A stretch of 64,000 nt of DNA from Desulfovibrio sp. Huiquan2017 (lineage in GTDB: Bacteria > Desulfobacterota > Desulfovibrionia > Desulfovibrionales > Desulfovibrionaceae). The notes below the pieces were generated by a model, which made no database searches, was not told where the DNA came from, and saw nothing but the letters and a program-made list of their open reading frames with translations. The translations under genes were made by a program, and so were the position numbers. The stretch spans positions 62,001 through 126,000 of the forward strand of contig NZ_JAFMPN010000006.1 in assembly GCF_017351175.1 (NCBI RefSeq). The letters run 5' to 3'. Shown in pieces: positions 44,356 through 53,314 of the stretch (its first letter is position 1; every line of letters begins with the position of its first letter).

Positions 44356-45072
44356 ATGCAGAACCTTTTCGCCCCGCACCTTATGGACATCATCTGCCTG
44401 GCGGCGTCCGCCGGGCTCTTCTCGTCCCACCACCTGTACGTGCGCCACAAACTCAAGACCAATCCGACCTATTCCCTGTACGGTGCCACCACCCTGGCCA
44501 GGACGGCCTGGGTGGTCAACGTCATGGAGGAGAAAAACGACATCCTGGCCGTGCAGACCCTGCGCAATTCGACCATGGCCGCCACCTTCCTGGCCTCCAC
44601 CTCCATCCTCCTGGCCGTGGGGCTGCTGACCCTGTCCGGCCAGGCCGACAAGCTGGGCGAGACCTGGCATGCCCTGAACCTCTTCGGCTCCAGGGCGGAA
44701 AGCACCATCACCCTCAAGCTCCTGGTCATCCTCGGGAACCTGTTCATCGCCTTCTTCAACTTTTCATTCGCCATCCGGCTGTTCAGCCACGTCGGTTTCT
44801 TGATCAACACCCCGCCCGAGGAAGGGAGCTACGGGGCGTCCATCACCTTCGTGGCCATGGAGCTGAACAAGGCGGGCAGCTATTTCCACATGGGCATGCG
44901 CGCCTACTACTTCCTGGTGCCGCTCATCTTCTGGCTGTTCAGTCCCCTGTTCATGCTCGTGGCCACCATCACCCTGGTGGCGCTCATGTCGCGGATCGAA
45001 AAAACCCCGCCCCTGGACTGCGAATACCTCGGGGGCCTGTTCAAGAATTCCTGTCCCATGCCGCGCGAATAG
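44356..45072 (+). CDS. DUF599 family membrane protein
   Basis: 238 residues with four to five membrane helices (LMDIICLAASAGLFSSHHLYV, STMAATFLASTSILLAVGLL, TLKLLVILGNLFIAFFNFSFAI, YYFLVPLIFWLFSPLFMLVATI). HHLYVRH near the start and RNSTMAATFLAS are family-like for DUF599. GAGGAG before ATG 44356 makes the upstream GTG 44347 unlikely. Function unknown. Last gene of the sigma-54-type operon, 138 bases after the regulator. Confidence 0.82.
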   Translation: MQNLFAPHLMDIICLAASAGLFSSHHLYVRHKLKTNPTYSLYGATTLARTAWVVNVMEEKNDILAVQTLRNSTMAATFLASTSILLAVGLLTLSGQADKLGETWHALNLFGSRAESTITLKLLVILGNLFIAFFNFSFAIRLFSHVGFLINTPPEEGSYGASITFVAMELNKAGSYFHMGMRAYYFLVPLIFWLFSPLFMLVATITLVALMSRIEKTPPLDCEYLGGLFKNSCPMPRE

Positions 45073-45096
45073 GCCTGTTCCCGACCGGGCGGGAGC

Positions 45097-45690
45097 TCAG
45101 GAGACCACCCAGACCGTATGGGCCTTGGCGTGGTGGACGAGCTTGTTGAAAACACTGCCGAACAGAAATTCCCCGGCTTTGGACACGCCTCTGCGCTCGG
45201 CGACCAATGTGCCGTAGCCGCCCTCATCGGCTATATCCAAAATCTCCAAGGAGCGGTTTCGGCCGTGGCTGCAATCCACCGCGCCCTCGGGCCGAGCCGC
45301 GCAACTATCGATGTATTGGCTGCAAATCTCCTCGGCGGCCAGGCCCCCCGCTTCCAGAACGGCCCTGACCTGGTCGAGAAAGGCCCGCATGACCGGGGAG
45401 TGCTCAAGGCACTGCCCGGACCAGGCATCCTTGACCAGATCGCCCATGCTCCAGACCTGCTTGTCCGCGCAGTAAATGAGGATATTGCCCAAGCCGAAGG
45501 TATCCAGGCCGTAGGGATTCTCGTGAAATTCGAAGAGGTGGGCGAAATCGACCCAGCGGATCGCCCTGTGCCGTACTCGACGAACAAGTGGTCACGCCGG
45601 AAGGCCATAGACGTACTTGCCGATCTTGCGGCCTGGACAATATCCATGAATTGCGTGGTGTCCGTGAAGACCTTGCCGCGCGCCGGACGG
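45097..45690 (-). pseudogene. Frameshifted universal stress protein remnant
   Basis: The frame is open from 45591 to 45097 without a normal start (only TTG at 45492). It ends in a clear Usp C-terminus: YGTLVAERRGVSKAGEFLFG, then SVFNKLVHHAKAHTVWVV. Coding-like sequence continues upstream but alternates frames. FTDTTQFMDIVQAAR and RRDHLFVEYGTG are in one frame; KIGKYVYGLP and AIRWVDFAHLFEFHENPYG are in another, with TGA at 45592-45594 between. No N-terminal Usp half is found before the next gene. This suggests decay by small indels and 5' truncation. Sequencing error is the alternative. Confidence 0.55.
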
Positions 45691-45851
45691 GGAACTCCGG
45701 CATATATCGCTCCACCAGCCCCCGACCTCCTCGGGCATGGCGGACCTCGCCTGACCGGTTCCCGGAGGAATGTCCGACTCTGTCACAAGATCCGGCCGGG
45801 GAGCGGACGACAAGCATCCATTCCGGCGGGCGGCCGGGATGGCGCGGGCGG

Positions 45852-46694
45852 CTACCGCACGGTCAGGCGGCGGCGCAGGGTCTGGGGGTAATCGGTGATG
45901 ATGCCGAAGCAGCCCGCATCCAGGAGGGACAGGGCCCGGTCCATGTGATTGACCGTGTACGGAGAGACATGGATGCCCACCCCGGCCAATCTGCGGACCA
46001 ATGCCTCGTCCAGGATGGCCTCGTCCGGATGATAGCCCACCGCGCCCAGATCGGCGAGGTAGCGCTCGATGTCCTCGGGATGGCGCTCCTCCACCAGGGC
46101 GGCCAGGGGAATCTCCGGGGCCAGGCGGCGCACCTCGGCGAGGTAATCGTGGTTGAAGGATGAAATCAGGATAAGGTCCTCGGCCTTGGCCTCGCGGATC
46201 TGGCGCAGGACCTGGGAAACGATGGACAGATCGCCGGGGGCGTAGGACAGATCCTTGATTTCCAGGTTCATGGGAAAGTCGTTGCGCCGGGTGAAGGCCA
46301 GGGCCTCCTCCAAGGTGGGGATGCGCTGGCCGCGCATGCGTCCGAGGTCGGCCTCGCGCACTTCGCCGCGCGCGATGGTCCCGTAAGGGTCCTGGGCCGC
46401 GAACCACGACCCCGCGTCCAGGGAGCGCAGTTCTTCCAGGGTGAACCGATGCACGGGCCACGGCGCACGCTCGCAGAACTCGGGCCGGGCGGACACGTCC
46501 GTGGTCCGGCCCAGGTCGTCGTCGTGAAAGACCACCAGTTTGCCGTCGGCCGTCCGCTGCACGTCCATCTCCCAAAAATCGGCGCCCAGCACCATGCCGA
46601 GCTCGGCGGCCAGCATGGTGTTTTCGGGAGCCAGGGAACGCGCGCCGCGATGGGCGCCGACATAACCGCCATTTTGCAGATGATCGAAGAACAT
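45852..46694 (-). CDS. Glycerophosphodiester phosphodiesterase
   Basis: 280 residues. GDPD signatures: GAHRGARSLAPENT (catalytic His and Glu), WEMDVQRTADGKLVVFHDDDLGRTT (metal Glu-x-Asp and second His), and LEIKDLSY. C-terminal PYTVNHMDRALSLLDAG…GIITDYP is typical. Hydrolyses glycerophosphodiesters to glycerol-3-phosphate plus alcohol. No signal peptide, so cytoplasmic. ATG 46694 overlaps the upstream permease stop (TGATG), so the gene belongs to the ABC transporter operon. The transporter may therefore carry a phospholipid head-group compound rather than a polyamine. Confidence 0.9.
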   Translation of the reverse strand: MFFDHLQNGGYVGAHRGARSLAPENTMLAAELGMVLGADFWEMDVQRTADGKLVVFHDDDLGRTTDVSARPEFCERAPWPVHRFTLEELRSLDAGSWFAAQDPYGTIARGEVREADLGRMRGQRIPTLEEALAFTRRNDFPMNLEIKDLSYAPGDLSIVSQVLRQIREAKAEDLILISSFNHDYLAEVRRLAPEIPLAALVEERHPEDIERYLADLGAVGYHPDEAILDEALVRRLAGVGIHVSPYTVNHMDRALSLLDAGCFGIITDYPQTLRRRLTVR

Positions 46695-47548
46695 CAATCC
46701 GTCTTCCTGTTGAAATAAAAATTGACCAGGGCGAGCAGCGAGGTGCCCATGATGAGCATCAACGAAACCGCGTTGATGACCGGAGTGGAACCGTCGCGCA
46801 CCTGGAGATAGAGGTTGATGGGCAAAGTCGGTTCCGAGCCGACCAGAAACAGCGTGGTGTTGAAGTTCTCGAAGCTCATCAGGAAGGCCACGGCCCCGGC
46901 CCCGACGATGGCGGGCCGCAGATATTTAAGCGTGATATGCCAGATGACCCCGAACTGGGTGGCCCCGAGATTCAGGGCGGCCTCCTCCAGCGAGGTGTCG
47001 AACTTGCGCAGGCGGGCCGAGACCACCAGGGTGACGAAGGTGGAGATGAACGAGAACTGGCCCAGCACCACCAGCCAGAAACTCGGACGAAAGATATCGA
47101 AATCCAGGCCGAAGGTCTCGTCGAAAAAGATGCCCGCCGTGTTGGCCGCGAGCAGTTGGGAGATGCCCAGGATCACGCCGGGGACGACCAACGGGGCGAG
47201 CATAAGCAGGTAAAGCAGCCCCTTGAAGCGAAAGTGTTCCTTCTCGAACAGGAAGCTCGCGCAGGTGCCGACCACCACGCTCAGGATGGACACGAAGAAG
47301 GCGGTCTCGAAGCTGGTCAGGATGGCCCGCAGGTTCTGCTCGTCGTGGAACAGCCCCACCCGGTCCGGGCCGTCGGCCAGGAACCAGTCCAGGCTGAACC
47401 CTTGCCATGGCAGGGACGGAAAATCCGAGTTGTTGAAGGCCAGCACGCAGGTGACCACCAACGGCGCGAACAGAAAAACGAAATAAAGGACGATGAACCC
47501 GTTGAAGGCCCAGTCGTATCCTTTGGAACGCGGCAGGGAGCGGATCAT
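46694..47548 (-). CDS. ABC transporter permease, PotC-like
   Basis: 284 residues with about six membrane helices. The EAA loop is EEAALNLGATQFGVIWHITL. GGAGGTGG before ATG 47548; four-base overlap with the partner permease. It contains an unusually long first periplasmic loop (GFSLDWFLADGPDRVGLFHDEQN). Works with the PotB-like permease, ATPase and solute-binding protein. Confidence 0.9.
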   Translation of the reverse strand: MIRSLPRSKGYDWAFNGFIVLYFVFLFAPLVVTCVLAFNNSDFPSLPWQGFSLDWFLADGPDRVGLFHDEQNLRAILTSFETAFFVSILSVVVGTCASFLFEKEHFRFKGLLYLLMLAPLVVPGVILGISQLLAANTAGIFFDETFGLDFDIFRPSFWLVVLGQFSFISTFVTLVVSARLRKFDTSLEEAALNLGATQFGVIWHITLKYLRPAIVGAGAVAFLMSFENFNTTLFLVGSEPTLPINLYLQVRDGSTPVINAVSLMLIMGTSLLALVNFYFNRKTD

Positions 47549-48399
47549 GAAGCCACCTCCCCGAGTTTCTGGCCCGACAGTTTGAGGCCCGCCCAGATGA
47601 TCAGGGAACTCAGGACCAGGAGCAGGAAACCGAAGGCCGAACCCTGGTTCCAGTTGAAGCTGGCGATGAACTGATTGTAGATCTGCTCGGTGAACCACAG
47701 GGAGTTCTTGCCGCCCATAAGGTTCGGGGTCAGGTAATTGCCCAGGGTGAGCATGAAGACCACGATAGCCCCGGAGGTAATGCCCGGCTTGCAGTGCGGA
47801 ATGATGATGGTTCGCCAGATGGCCGTCTTGCGCGCCCCCAGGTCGTGGGCCGCCTCGATGAGGCTGTCGTCCAGGCTGTCCATGACCGAGACCAGGGGCA
47901 CGACCATGAAGAGCATGGAGGTATAGACCAGCCCCATGATCATGGTTGCGTCGTTGTAGAGCAGCTCCACGGGCCTGTGCAGGATGCCGAGCTTGACCAG
48001 GAAGAAATTGAGCACGCCGGACTCGCGCAGCAGGATCATCCAGCCGTAGATGCGCACCAGCTCGCTGACCCAGAACGGCAGGAGGATGAGAATCATCAAC
48101 GCGCCCTGGATCCGGACCCGGGCCAGCTTGGAGATATAGAAGGCCACGGGCATGGCCAGGATTAGGGTGATGCCGGTGGTCACGATCGCATAGAGCGCGG
48201 TGCGTACAAAGGTCAGCCAATAGATGGGCTCAGTGAAGAAATTCAGGTAGTTCTGAGCCGTCCAGACTATGTCGCCGTAGTCGTTCTCGCCCCGGAAGCT
48301 CATGAGCAGCAGGTCGATGTGCGGCAGGACGATGAGCAGCAGGAGCCACATGAGCACCGGGGCCAGGAATATCCAGAAGGCAAGACGCGACCGGGGCAA
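47545..48399 (-). CDS. ABC transporter permease, PotB-like
   Basis: 284 residues with six membrane helices; EAA loop IEAAHDLGARKTAIWRTIII. Start is TTG 48399, four bases after the ATPase stop, with GGGGGATT in front. No ATG or GTG near the family N-terminus offers a better start. Forms a heterodimer with the PotC-like permease. Confidence 0.88.
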   Translation of the reverse strand: MPRSRLAFWIFLAPVLMWLLLLIVLPHIDLLLMSFRGENDYGDIVWTAQNYLNFFTEPIYWLTFVRTALYAIVTTGITLILAMPVAFYISKLARVRIQGALMILILLPFWVSELVRIYGWMILLRESGVLNFFLVKLGILHRPVELLYNDATMIMGLVYTSMLFMVVPLVSVMDSLDDSLIEAAHDLGARKTAIWRTIIIPHCKPGITSGAIVVFMLTLGNYLTPNLMGGKNSLWFTEQIYNQFIASFNWNQGSAFGFLLLVLSSLIIWAGLKLSGQKLGEVAS

Positions 48400-48403
48400 G
48401 GCG

Positions 48404-49489
<1,086 letters not shown>

Positions 49490-49515
49490 AGGCGTCAATT
49501 GGTTGTGTACGGAAT

Positions 49516-49546
49516 GAGGCGGAGAGCCTCGTCGGCTCCCCGCCTC
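49516..49546 (-). terminator. Intercistronic hairpin between binding-protein and ATPase genes
   Basis: GAGGCGGAGAGCC/GGCTCCCCGCCTC with a 5-base loop (one mismatch). Hairpins at this point usually let the binding protein be made in excess over the membrane parts. Confidence 0.6.
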
Positions 49547-49572
49547 GTGCTGTCGTCTTGCACCGGGTCAGA

Positions 49573-50631
49573 CTAGTTGGAGGCCTTGATCTTGTCCAGA
49601 ACTTTGCCTTCCAGGCTTTCGAGCTTGGCCGGAACCGGCGGATACCACTTGATGTTGTCGATGACATCCTGCGGGAAGGAGCGGCTGAAGTTGTCGGCCA
49701 CGGCCTTGGTTGTGTATTCGAGCGCGCCCTGGGACGCGGTGGCATACTTTTCCTGGGAGGAGAAATAGCCGCAGTTCTCGGGCTTCATCATGAAATTGAT
49801 CCACTTGTAGGCGGCGGCCACGTTCTCGGCCTTGGCCGGGATGGCGAAGGTGTCGATCCAGCCGAGCGCGCCCTCCTTGGGAGCCTTGAAGTCGATGGCC
49901 GAATTGTCGCCGTGGAGTTTCCACCCGCCCGCGTCCCAGGCCATGGCCACAAAGACTTCGCCGGAACGCATGGACTCGATGAGCGCGTCGCCGTTGGCCC
50001 AGTAGTTCTGGACGATGGGCTTGGCCTCGATCAGGGTGTCGGCCACCTTGTCGAGCATGGCCTTGTAGCCCTTGACGTCGGCGTACAGGGCGAATGGGTC
50101 ATAGCCCAGGGCGAATCCCATGGCGATGAGGGTCGGGCGCTTCAGCCGGTAGCTCACCCGGCCCTTGTACTTGGGGTCGATGAGGGCCTTGAAGGAGTCC
50201 ACGCCCGGCGCCTTGTCATTGTTGACGATCAGGCCGGAGGTGCCCCAACAGAAGGGCACGGCGTAGGACTCACCGTCCACCAGGGTGTTCTTCTTGACCG
50301 CCTTGAGCATGGACGGAATGAACAGTTTGGAATCAATCTTGGCGTAGTCAAGGGGCTGATAAATGTGGAACTTCTCCTGGACCGACGAGATGCGGTCCTG
50401 GGAAGGTTGGACCAGGTCGAAGCCCGCGCCGCGGGTGGCGCGCAACTTGGCGATCATCTCCTCGTTGTTGGAAAAAGTCACCTCGACCTTGATGCCGGTT
50501 TCCTCTTCGAACTGCTCGACGAGCTTCTGGGGCGCATAGCCCTTCCAGGTCAGGAGTTTGAGCGTTTCGGCCCGCGCCGTCCCGGCGAAAGCGAACATTG
50601 CCAGCAGGAAAACCACGAAAATCCGTTTCAT
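49573..50631 (-). CDS. Periplasmic substrate-binding protein, PotD/PotF-like
   Basis: 352 residues. Signal peptide (KRIFVVFLLAMFAFAGTARA). ETLKLLTWKGYAPQKLVEQF, FDLVQPSQDRI, PFCWGTSGLIVN and WDAGGWKL follow the spermidine/putrescine binding-protein layout, although the usual acidic polyamine-contact residues cannot be confirmed by eye. GGAG is six bases before ATG 50631; an in-frame GTG 50649 and two more ATGs precede it. First gene of the operon. Confidence 0.88.
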   Translation of the reverse strand: MKRIFVVFLLAMFAFAGTARAETLKLLTWKGYAPQKLVEQFEEETGIKVEVTFSNNEEMIAKLRATRGAGFDLVQPSQDRISSVQEKFHIYQPLDYAKIDSKLFIPSMLKAVKKNTLVDGESYAVPFCWGTSGLIVNNDKAPGVDSFKALIDPKYKGRVSYRLKRPTLIAMGFALGYDPFALYADVKGYKAMLDKVADTLIEAKPIVQNYWANGDALIESMRSGEVFVAMAWDAGGWKLHGDNSAIDFKAPKEGALGWIDTFAIPAKAENVAAAYKWINFMMKPENCGYFSSQEKYATASQGALEYTTKAVADNFSRSFPQDVIDNIKWYPPVPAKLESLEGKVLDKIKASN

Positions 50632-50669
50632 CATCATCTCCATTTGCACGTGTTGGGTTGATTCGGACG

Positions 50670-50716
50670 TTTGTTACAGTCATCCGGCCCGTTGCGCAAT
50701 ATCGCTTTGTTACAAA
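50670..50716. promoter_or_regulatory. Paired TTTGTTACA repeats upstream of the binding-protein gene
   Basis: TTTGTTACAG (50670-50679) and TTTGTTACAAA (50706-50716; perfect TTTGT-T-ACAAA palindrome) lie 36 bases apart, 40-85 bases before the start. Possible operator of the transporter operon. Nothing else is seen in 50632-50842. Confidence 0.4.
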
Positions 50717-50842
50717 CGCATTAACTTATCACTTCGCCCGGCGAGCGCCCGGCCGAATCCAGGGCCAGGGCGTCGTCCACCTTGAGGGCCACGCCGGACA
50801 GGCCGCGAATGTCCTATAATGGCAAAACGCGACGAGGCCGGG

Positions 50843-51256
50843 TCATTCCTGGTCCGGCAAGCCCTCAAAGACCGGCACGGCTTCCAGGCCGTTGTCCCAA
50901 TCGGCCCTGCGGGCGTGAAAAATGTGCCCATCGGGCCGGATCGGCACCTCGGTGTCCAGACTCCCGGCGGGCACGACCAGAAGCGCGCCGTCCATCTGAA
51001 CGTTCGGCAGGGCCGAACCGCAAATGGTGCAGAAACTCTTGATGTGCCCCGTGCCGTTGAAATCGAAGGTCCGCACCAGATCCTCGCCGCGCAGCCAGTG
51101 CAGACGGGCCGTGGACGAAAACAGATTGGCCGCGTGGGCCGAGCCGGTGTCCTTGCGGCAACGCTCGCAGTGACACAGATAGAATTGCTCGAAATCCCCT
51201 TCCACCTCAAATTGCACGGCCCCGCACAGGCAGCCGCCGACATGTTTCCCGGACAT
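50843..51256 (-). CDS. GFA (CENP-V/GFA) zinc-domain protein
   Basis: 137 residues. Three zinc-type cysteine pairs: GGCLCGAVQF, CHCERCRKDTGSAHAANLF and SFCTICGSALP. Named for glutathione-dependent formaldehyde-activating enzyme, but most members have no proven reaction. ATG 51256 with GAGGAAT is better spaced than ATG 51262. Cytoplasmic. 57 bases downstream of the AbgA-like gene on the same strand. Confidence 0.88.
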   Translation of the reverse strand: MSGKHVGGCLCGAVQFEVEGDFEQFYLCHCERCRKDTGSAHAANLFSSTARLHWLRGEDLVRTFDFNGTGHIKSFCTICGSALPNVQMDGALLVVPAGSLDTEVPIRPDGHIFHARRADWDNGLEAVPVFEGLPDQE

Positions 51257-51313
51257 ACGCATTCCTCACCTCGCCCGGCCAACCCGAAAGGGCGGCCGTC
51301 GCGCGTTATCGGT

Positions 51314-52642
51314 CTATCCCCGCCTCGGGGGGAGGTTCAGGCAGGCCATGGCGCAACGGGCGAACAACTCCACGCCGGGAACCAGACACGCCTCGTCGAA
51401 ATCGAAACGGGGATTGTGGTGCCCGGCGGCCAGATCACTGCCGAGCAGAAGGTAGGCCCCCAGGCCGCCCCGAGCCTGCACCGCGCCGAGCAGCAGAGCG
51501 AAATCCTCGCTGGCGCGCATATCGACGCCGTCCCGGATGTCGGAGAAGCACCCCATGGCCTCGGCCGCGCGGCGCACCACGGCCACCACCCCGGGGTCGC
51601 TCCGGCCGCTGGGCGACCGGCCCGCCACCATGATTTCATGGTCCACGCCGTACATCATAGCCGCCCCGGCCACGACCTCCCGCGCCCGTTCAAAGACGAA
51701 ACGGTCGATCTCGGTGGTCCGGCCGCGCGTCTCGGCCTGGAGCTCGGCCTTGGCGGGGATGACGTTGCGCCCCTGCCCGGCGTGGAGCGTTCCCACGGTG
51801 ATCCGCGACGCCCCTTGCCCGTGGCGCGAAATGGCGTGCAGATTCAAGGCCGCGTTGGCTGCGGCCAGCAGGGCGTTGCGCCCCTGCTCCGGAGCCGCTC
51901 CGGCATGGGCCGCCATCCCGGTGAAGACCGCGTCGAATTTGGTGGTGGCCAAAAATCCCTCCACGCCGCAGACCACCTGCCCGGTTTTGGGCGCGCGCAG
52001 CCCGATGTGCCCGCCCAGGAGGTAATCAACGCCGTCGAGCACGCCCGCGTCCGCCATGGGCCCGGCCCCGCGCACGCCCTCCTCGCCGGGTTGAAATATC
52101 AGCCGGACCGTGCCGCGCAAGCGATCCCCGAGAGTGGCCAGAATCTCGGCCACGCCCAGCCCGATGGCCGTATGCCCGTCGTGACCGCAGGCGTGCATGG
52201 CCCCCGCGTTGACCGAGCCGAAGCCCTCGCGGTGGGGCCGGTGACCGTCGTCACGGGCCTCGTCCAGGTCGTTGGCGTCCATGTCGAAACGCAGGGCCAC
52301 CACCGGACCGGGGCCGAAGCAACGCTCGCCAACCACCCCGGTCAGACCACCCGCCATGCGCCCTATAAGCGCCGGGTCGCCGCCTTGGGCCGCCGCCCGC
52401 TCCATATGGGTCGCCAACTCTCCGGCCGGGGGCGCGCCGAGCATGGATTCACGGCGCACCACCTCCCCGCCCAGGCGAACCGCATACCCGGCCGCCGCAA
52501 GCGCCCGGGCCGCCAGGGAAGCGGTCCGAAACTCGGTCCAGGCCGTTTCCGGGTACTTGTGCAGGTCGCGCCGCCGGGCGATGAGTCCGTCCGCAAGCCC
52601 GGCCGCCAGCCGGCCGATATCCGTGGTCGCGTGATCCGTCAT
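51314..52642 (-). CDS. AbgA-like M20 amidohydrolase (p-aminobenzoyl-glutamate hydrolase subunit type)
   Basis: 442 residues. The whole layout follows E. coli AbgA: RRRDLHKYPETAWTEFRTAS, VVALRFDMDANDLDE, HRPHREGF, AMHACGHDGHTAIGLGVAEI (metal Cys/His), IFQPGEEGVRGAGPM, MAAHAGAAPEQGRNALLAA and LAAGHHNPRFDFDE. Hydrolyses amide-linked amino acids such as aminobenzoyl-glutamate. No AbgB partner is next to it, so it may act alone on another N-acyl amino acid. GGAGGAAGGAC precedes ATG 52642. Confidence 0.85.
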   Translation of the reverse strand: MTDHATTDIGRLAAGLADGLIARRRDLHKYPETAWTEFRTASLAARALAAAGYAVRLGGEVVRRESMLGAPPAGELATHMERAAAQGGDPALIGRMAGGLTGVVGERCFGPGPVVALRFDMDANDLDEARDDGHRPHREGFGSVNAGAMHACGHDGHTAIGLGVAEILATLGDRLRGTVRLIFQPGEEGVRGAGPMADAGVLDGVDYLLGGHIGLRAPKTGQVVCGVEGFLATTKFDAVFTGMAAHAGAAPEQGRNALLAAANAALNLHAISRHGQGASRITVGTLHAGQGRNVIPAKAELQAETRGRTTEIDRFVFERAREVVAGAAMMYGVDHEIMVAGRSPSGRSDPGVVAVVRRAAEAMGCFSDIRDGVDMRASEDFALLLGAVQARGGLGAYLLLGSDLAAGHHNPRFDFDEACLVPGVELFARCAMACLNLPPRRG

Positions 52643-52735
52643 GTCCTTCCTCCGTTCGAGCGTTTCCCTGTTGTGGCCCAACGGACGGCCAAATGCAAAG
52701 GGCTACGCGCAATCCTGAACGCCCCCGGACGCGAA

Positions 52736-52765
52736 ACGGCCCGGAAGGATCGCCTTCCGGGCCGT
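52736..52765. terminator. Perfect stem-loop
   Basis: ACGGCCCGGAAGG/CCTTCCGGGCCGT with 4-base loop between the His-rich protein gene and the AbgA-like gene, both minus strand. It probably ends the His-rich gene's transcript. Confidence 0.7.
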
Positions 52766-52803
52766 CGCCACCCGGCCAGAGGCCGGGATAATTCATTTCG
52801 CGC

Positions 52804-52821
52804 CGGGCCGTTATCCGGCCC
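52804..52821 (-). terminator. Short GC stem-loop after the His-rich gene
   Basis: CGGGCCG-TTAT-CCGGCCCG, 5-10 bases past the stop of the His-rich protein. No T-run; it may act together with the longer hairpin at 52736. Confidence 0.5.
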
Positions 52822-52826
52822 GATGC

Positions 52827-53123
52827 CTAGTCGTGGTTATGGCCGTGGCCGTCGCCGTCGTCGTGGGCATGATCCACGCTGTGGCTGTGCGTGCCGTGGC
52901 CGTGCTCATGCTCGCCCTCGGGCCCGTGCTCATGGCCGTGGCTGTGCGAGTGACTGTGCACATGGCAGTGTTCGTGAACATGAGTAGTGCCGTCCTCGTG
53001 GGTATGCTCGTGCACATGGCAGTGCTCGTGTTCATGCTCGTGCTCATGCGCCACCTTGTCGCCGTGGGCGTGCTTGTGAGCCACCTTATCCTTGCCGAGA
53101 TTGCATCCGCAGTCCTTGCACAT
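52827..53123 (-). CDS. Stand-alone His-rich metal-binding protein, HypB-leader-like
   Basis: 98 residues. MCKDCGCNLGKDK at the start matches the N-terminal nickel-binding motif of HypB (M-C-x2-C-G-C). About 32 of the residues are His, in HEHEHEHEH and HSHSHSHGH runs with acidic spacers. The HypB GTPase domain is absent; the frame stops after HGHNHD. It is likely a nickel (or zinc/cobalt) storage or chaperone protein. AAGGAG before ATG 53123 fixes the start; the open frame upstream is not similar to any family. Monocistronic. Confidence 0.78.
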   Translation of the reverse strand: MCKDCGCNLGKDKVAHKHAHGDKVAHEHEHEHEHCHVHEHTHEDGTTHVHEHCHVHSHSHSHGHEHGPEGEHEHGHGTHSHSVDHAHDDGDGHGHNHD

Positions 53124-53314
53124 GATGTCGCTCCTTGGGGCTGAAGTGTTCCGTCTACATAGAGTATGTATTCGATTTCCCCCCGGGACAAGTCCCGCAA
53201 GAAAATTCTTTTCATGTCCAGCCCAAGAGACCCCCGCCCGACGAGTGACACGCTTTCGCACGAAAGCCGCATCCGTCCGCGCCCAGGCGCACGATCCGCC
53301 GCCCGGTGCCGGAA

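Noticed and set aside
45404-45817. 138-codon minus frame as an intact gene
   Set aside because: Arg/Pro-rich; it is the third, non-coding frame of the broken Usp gene.
50819-52987. 722-codon plus-strand open frame
   Set aside because: Antisense to the GFA, AbgA-like and His-rich genes, all of which have conserved catalytic or metal motifs on the minus strand.
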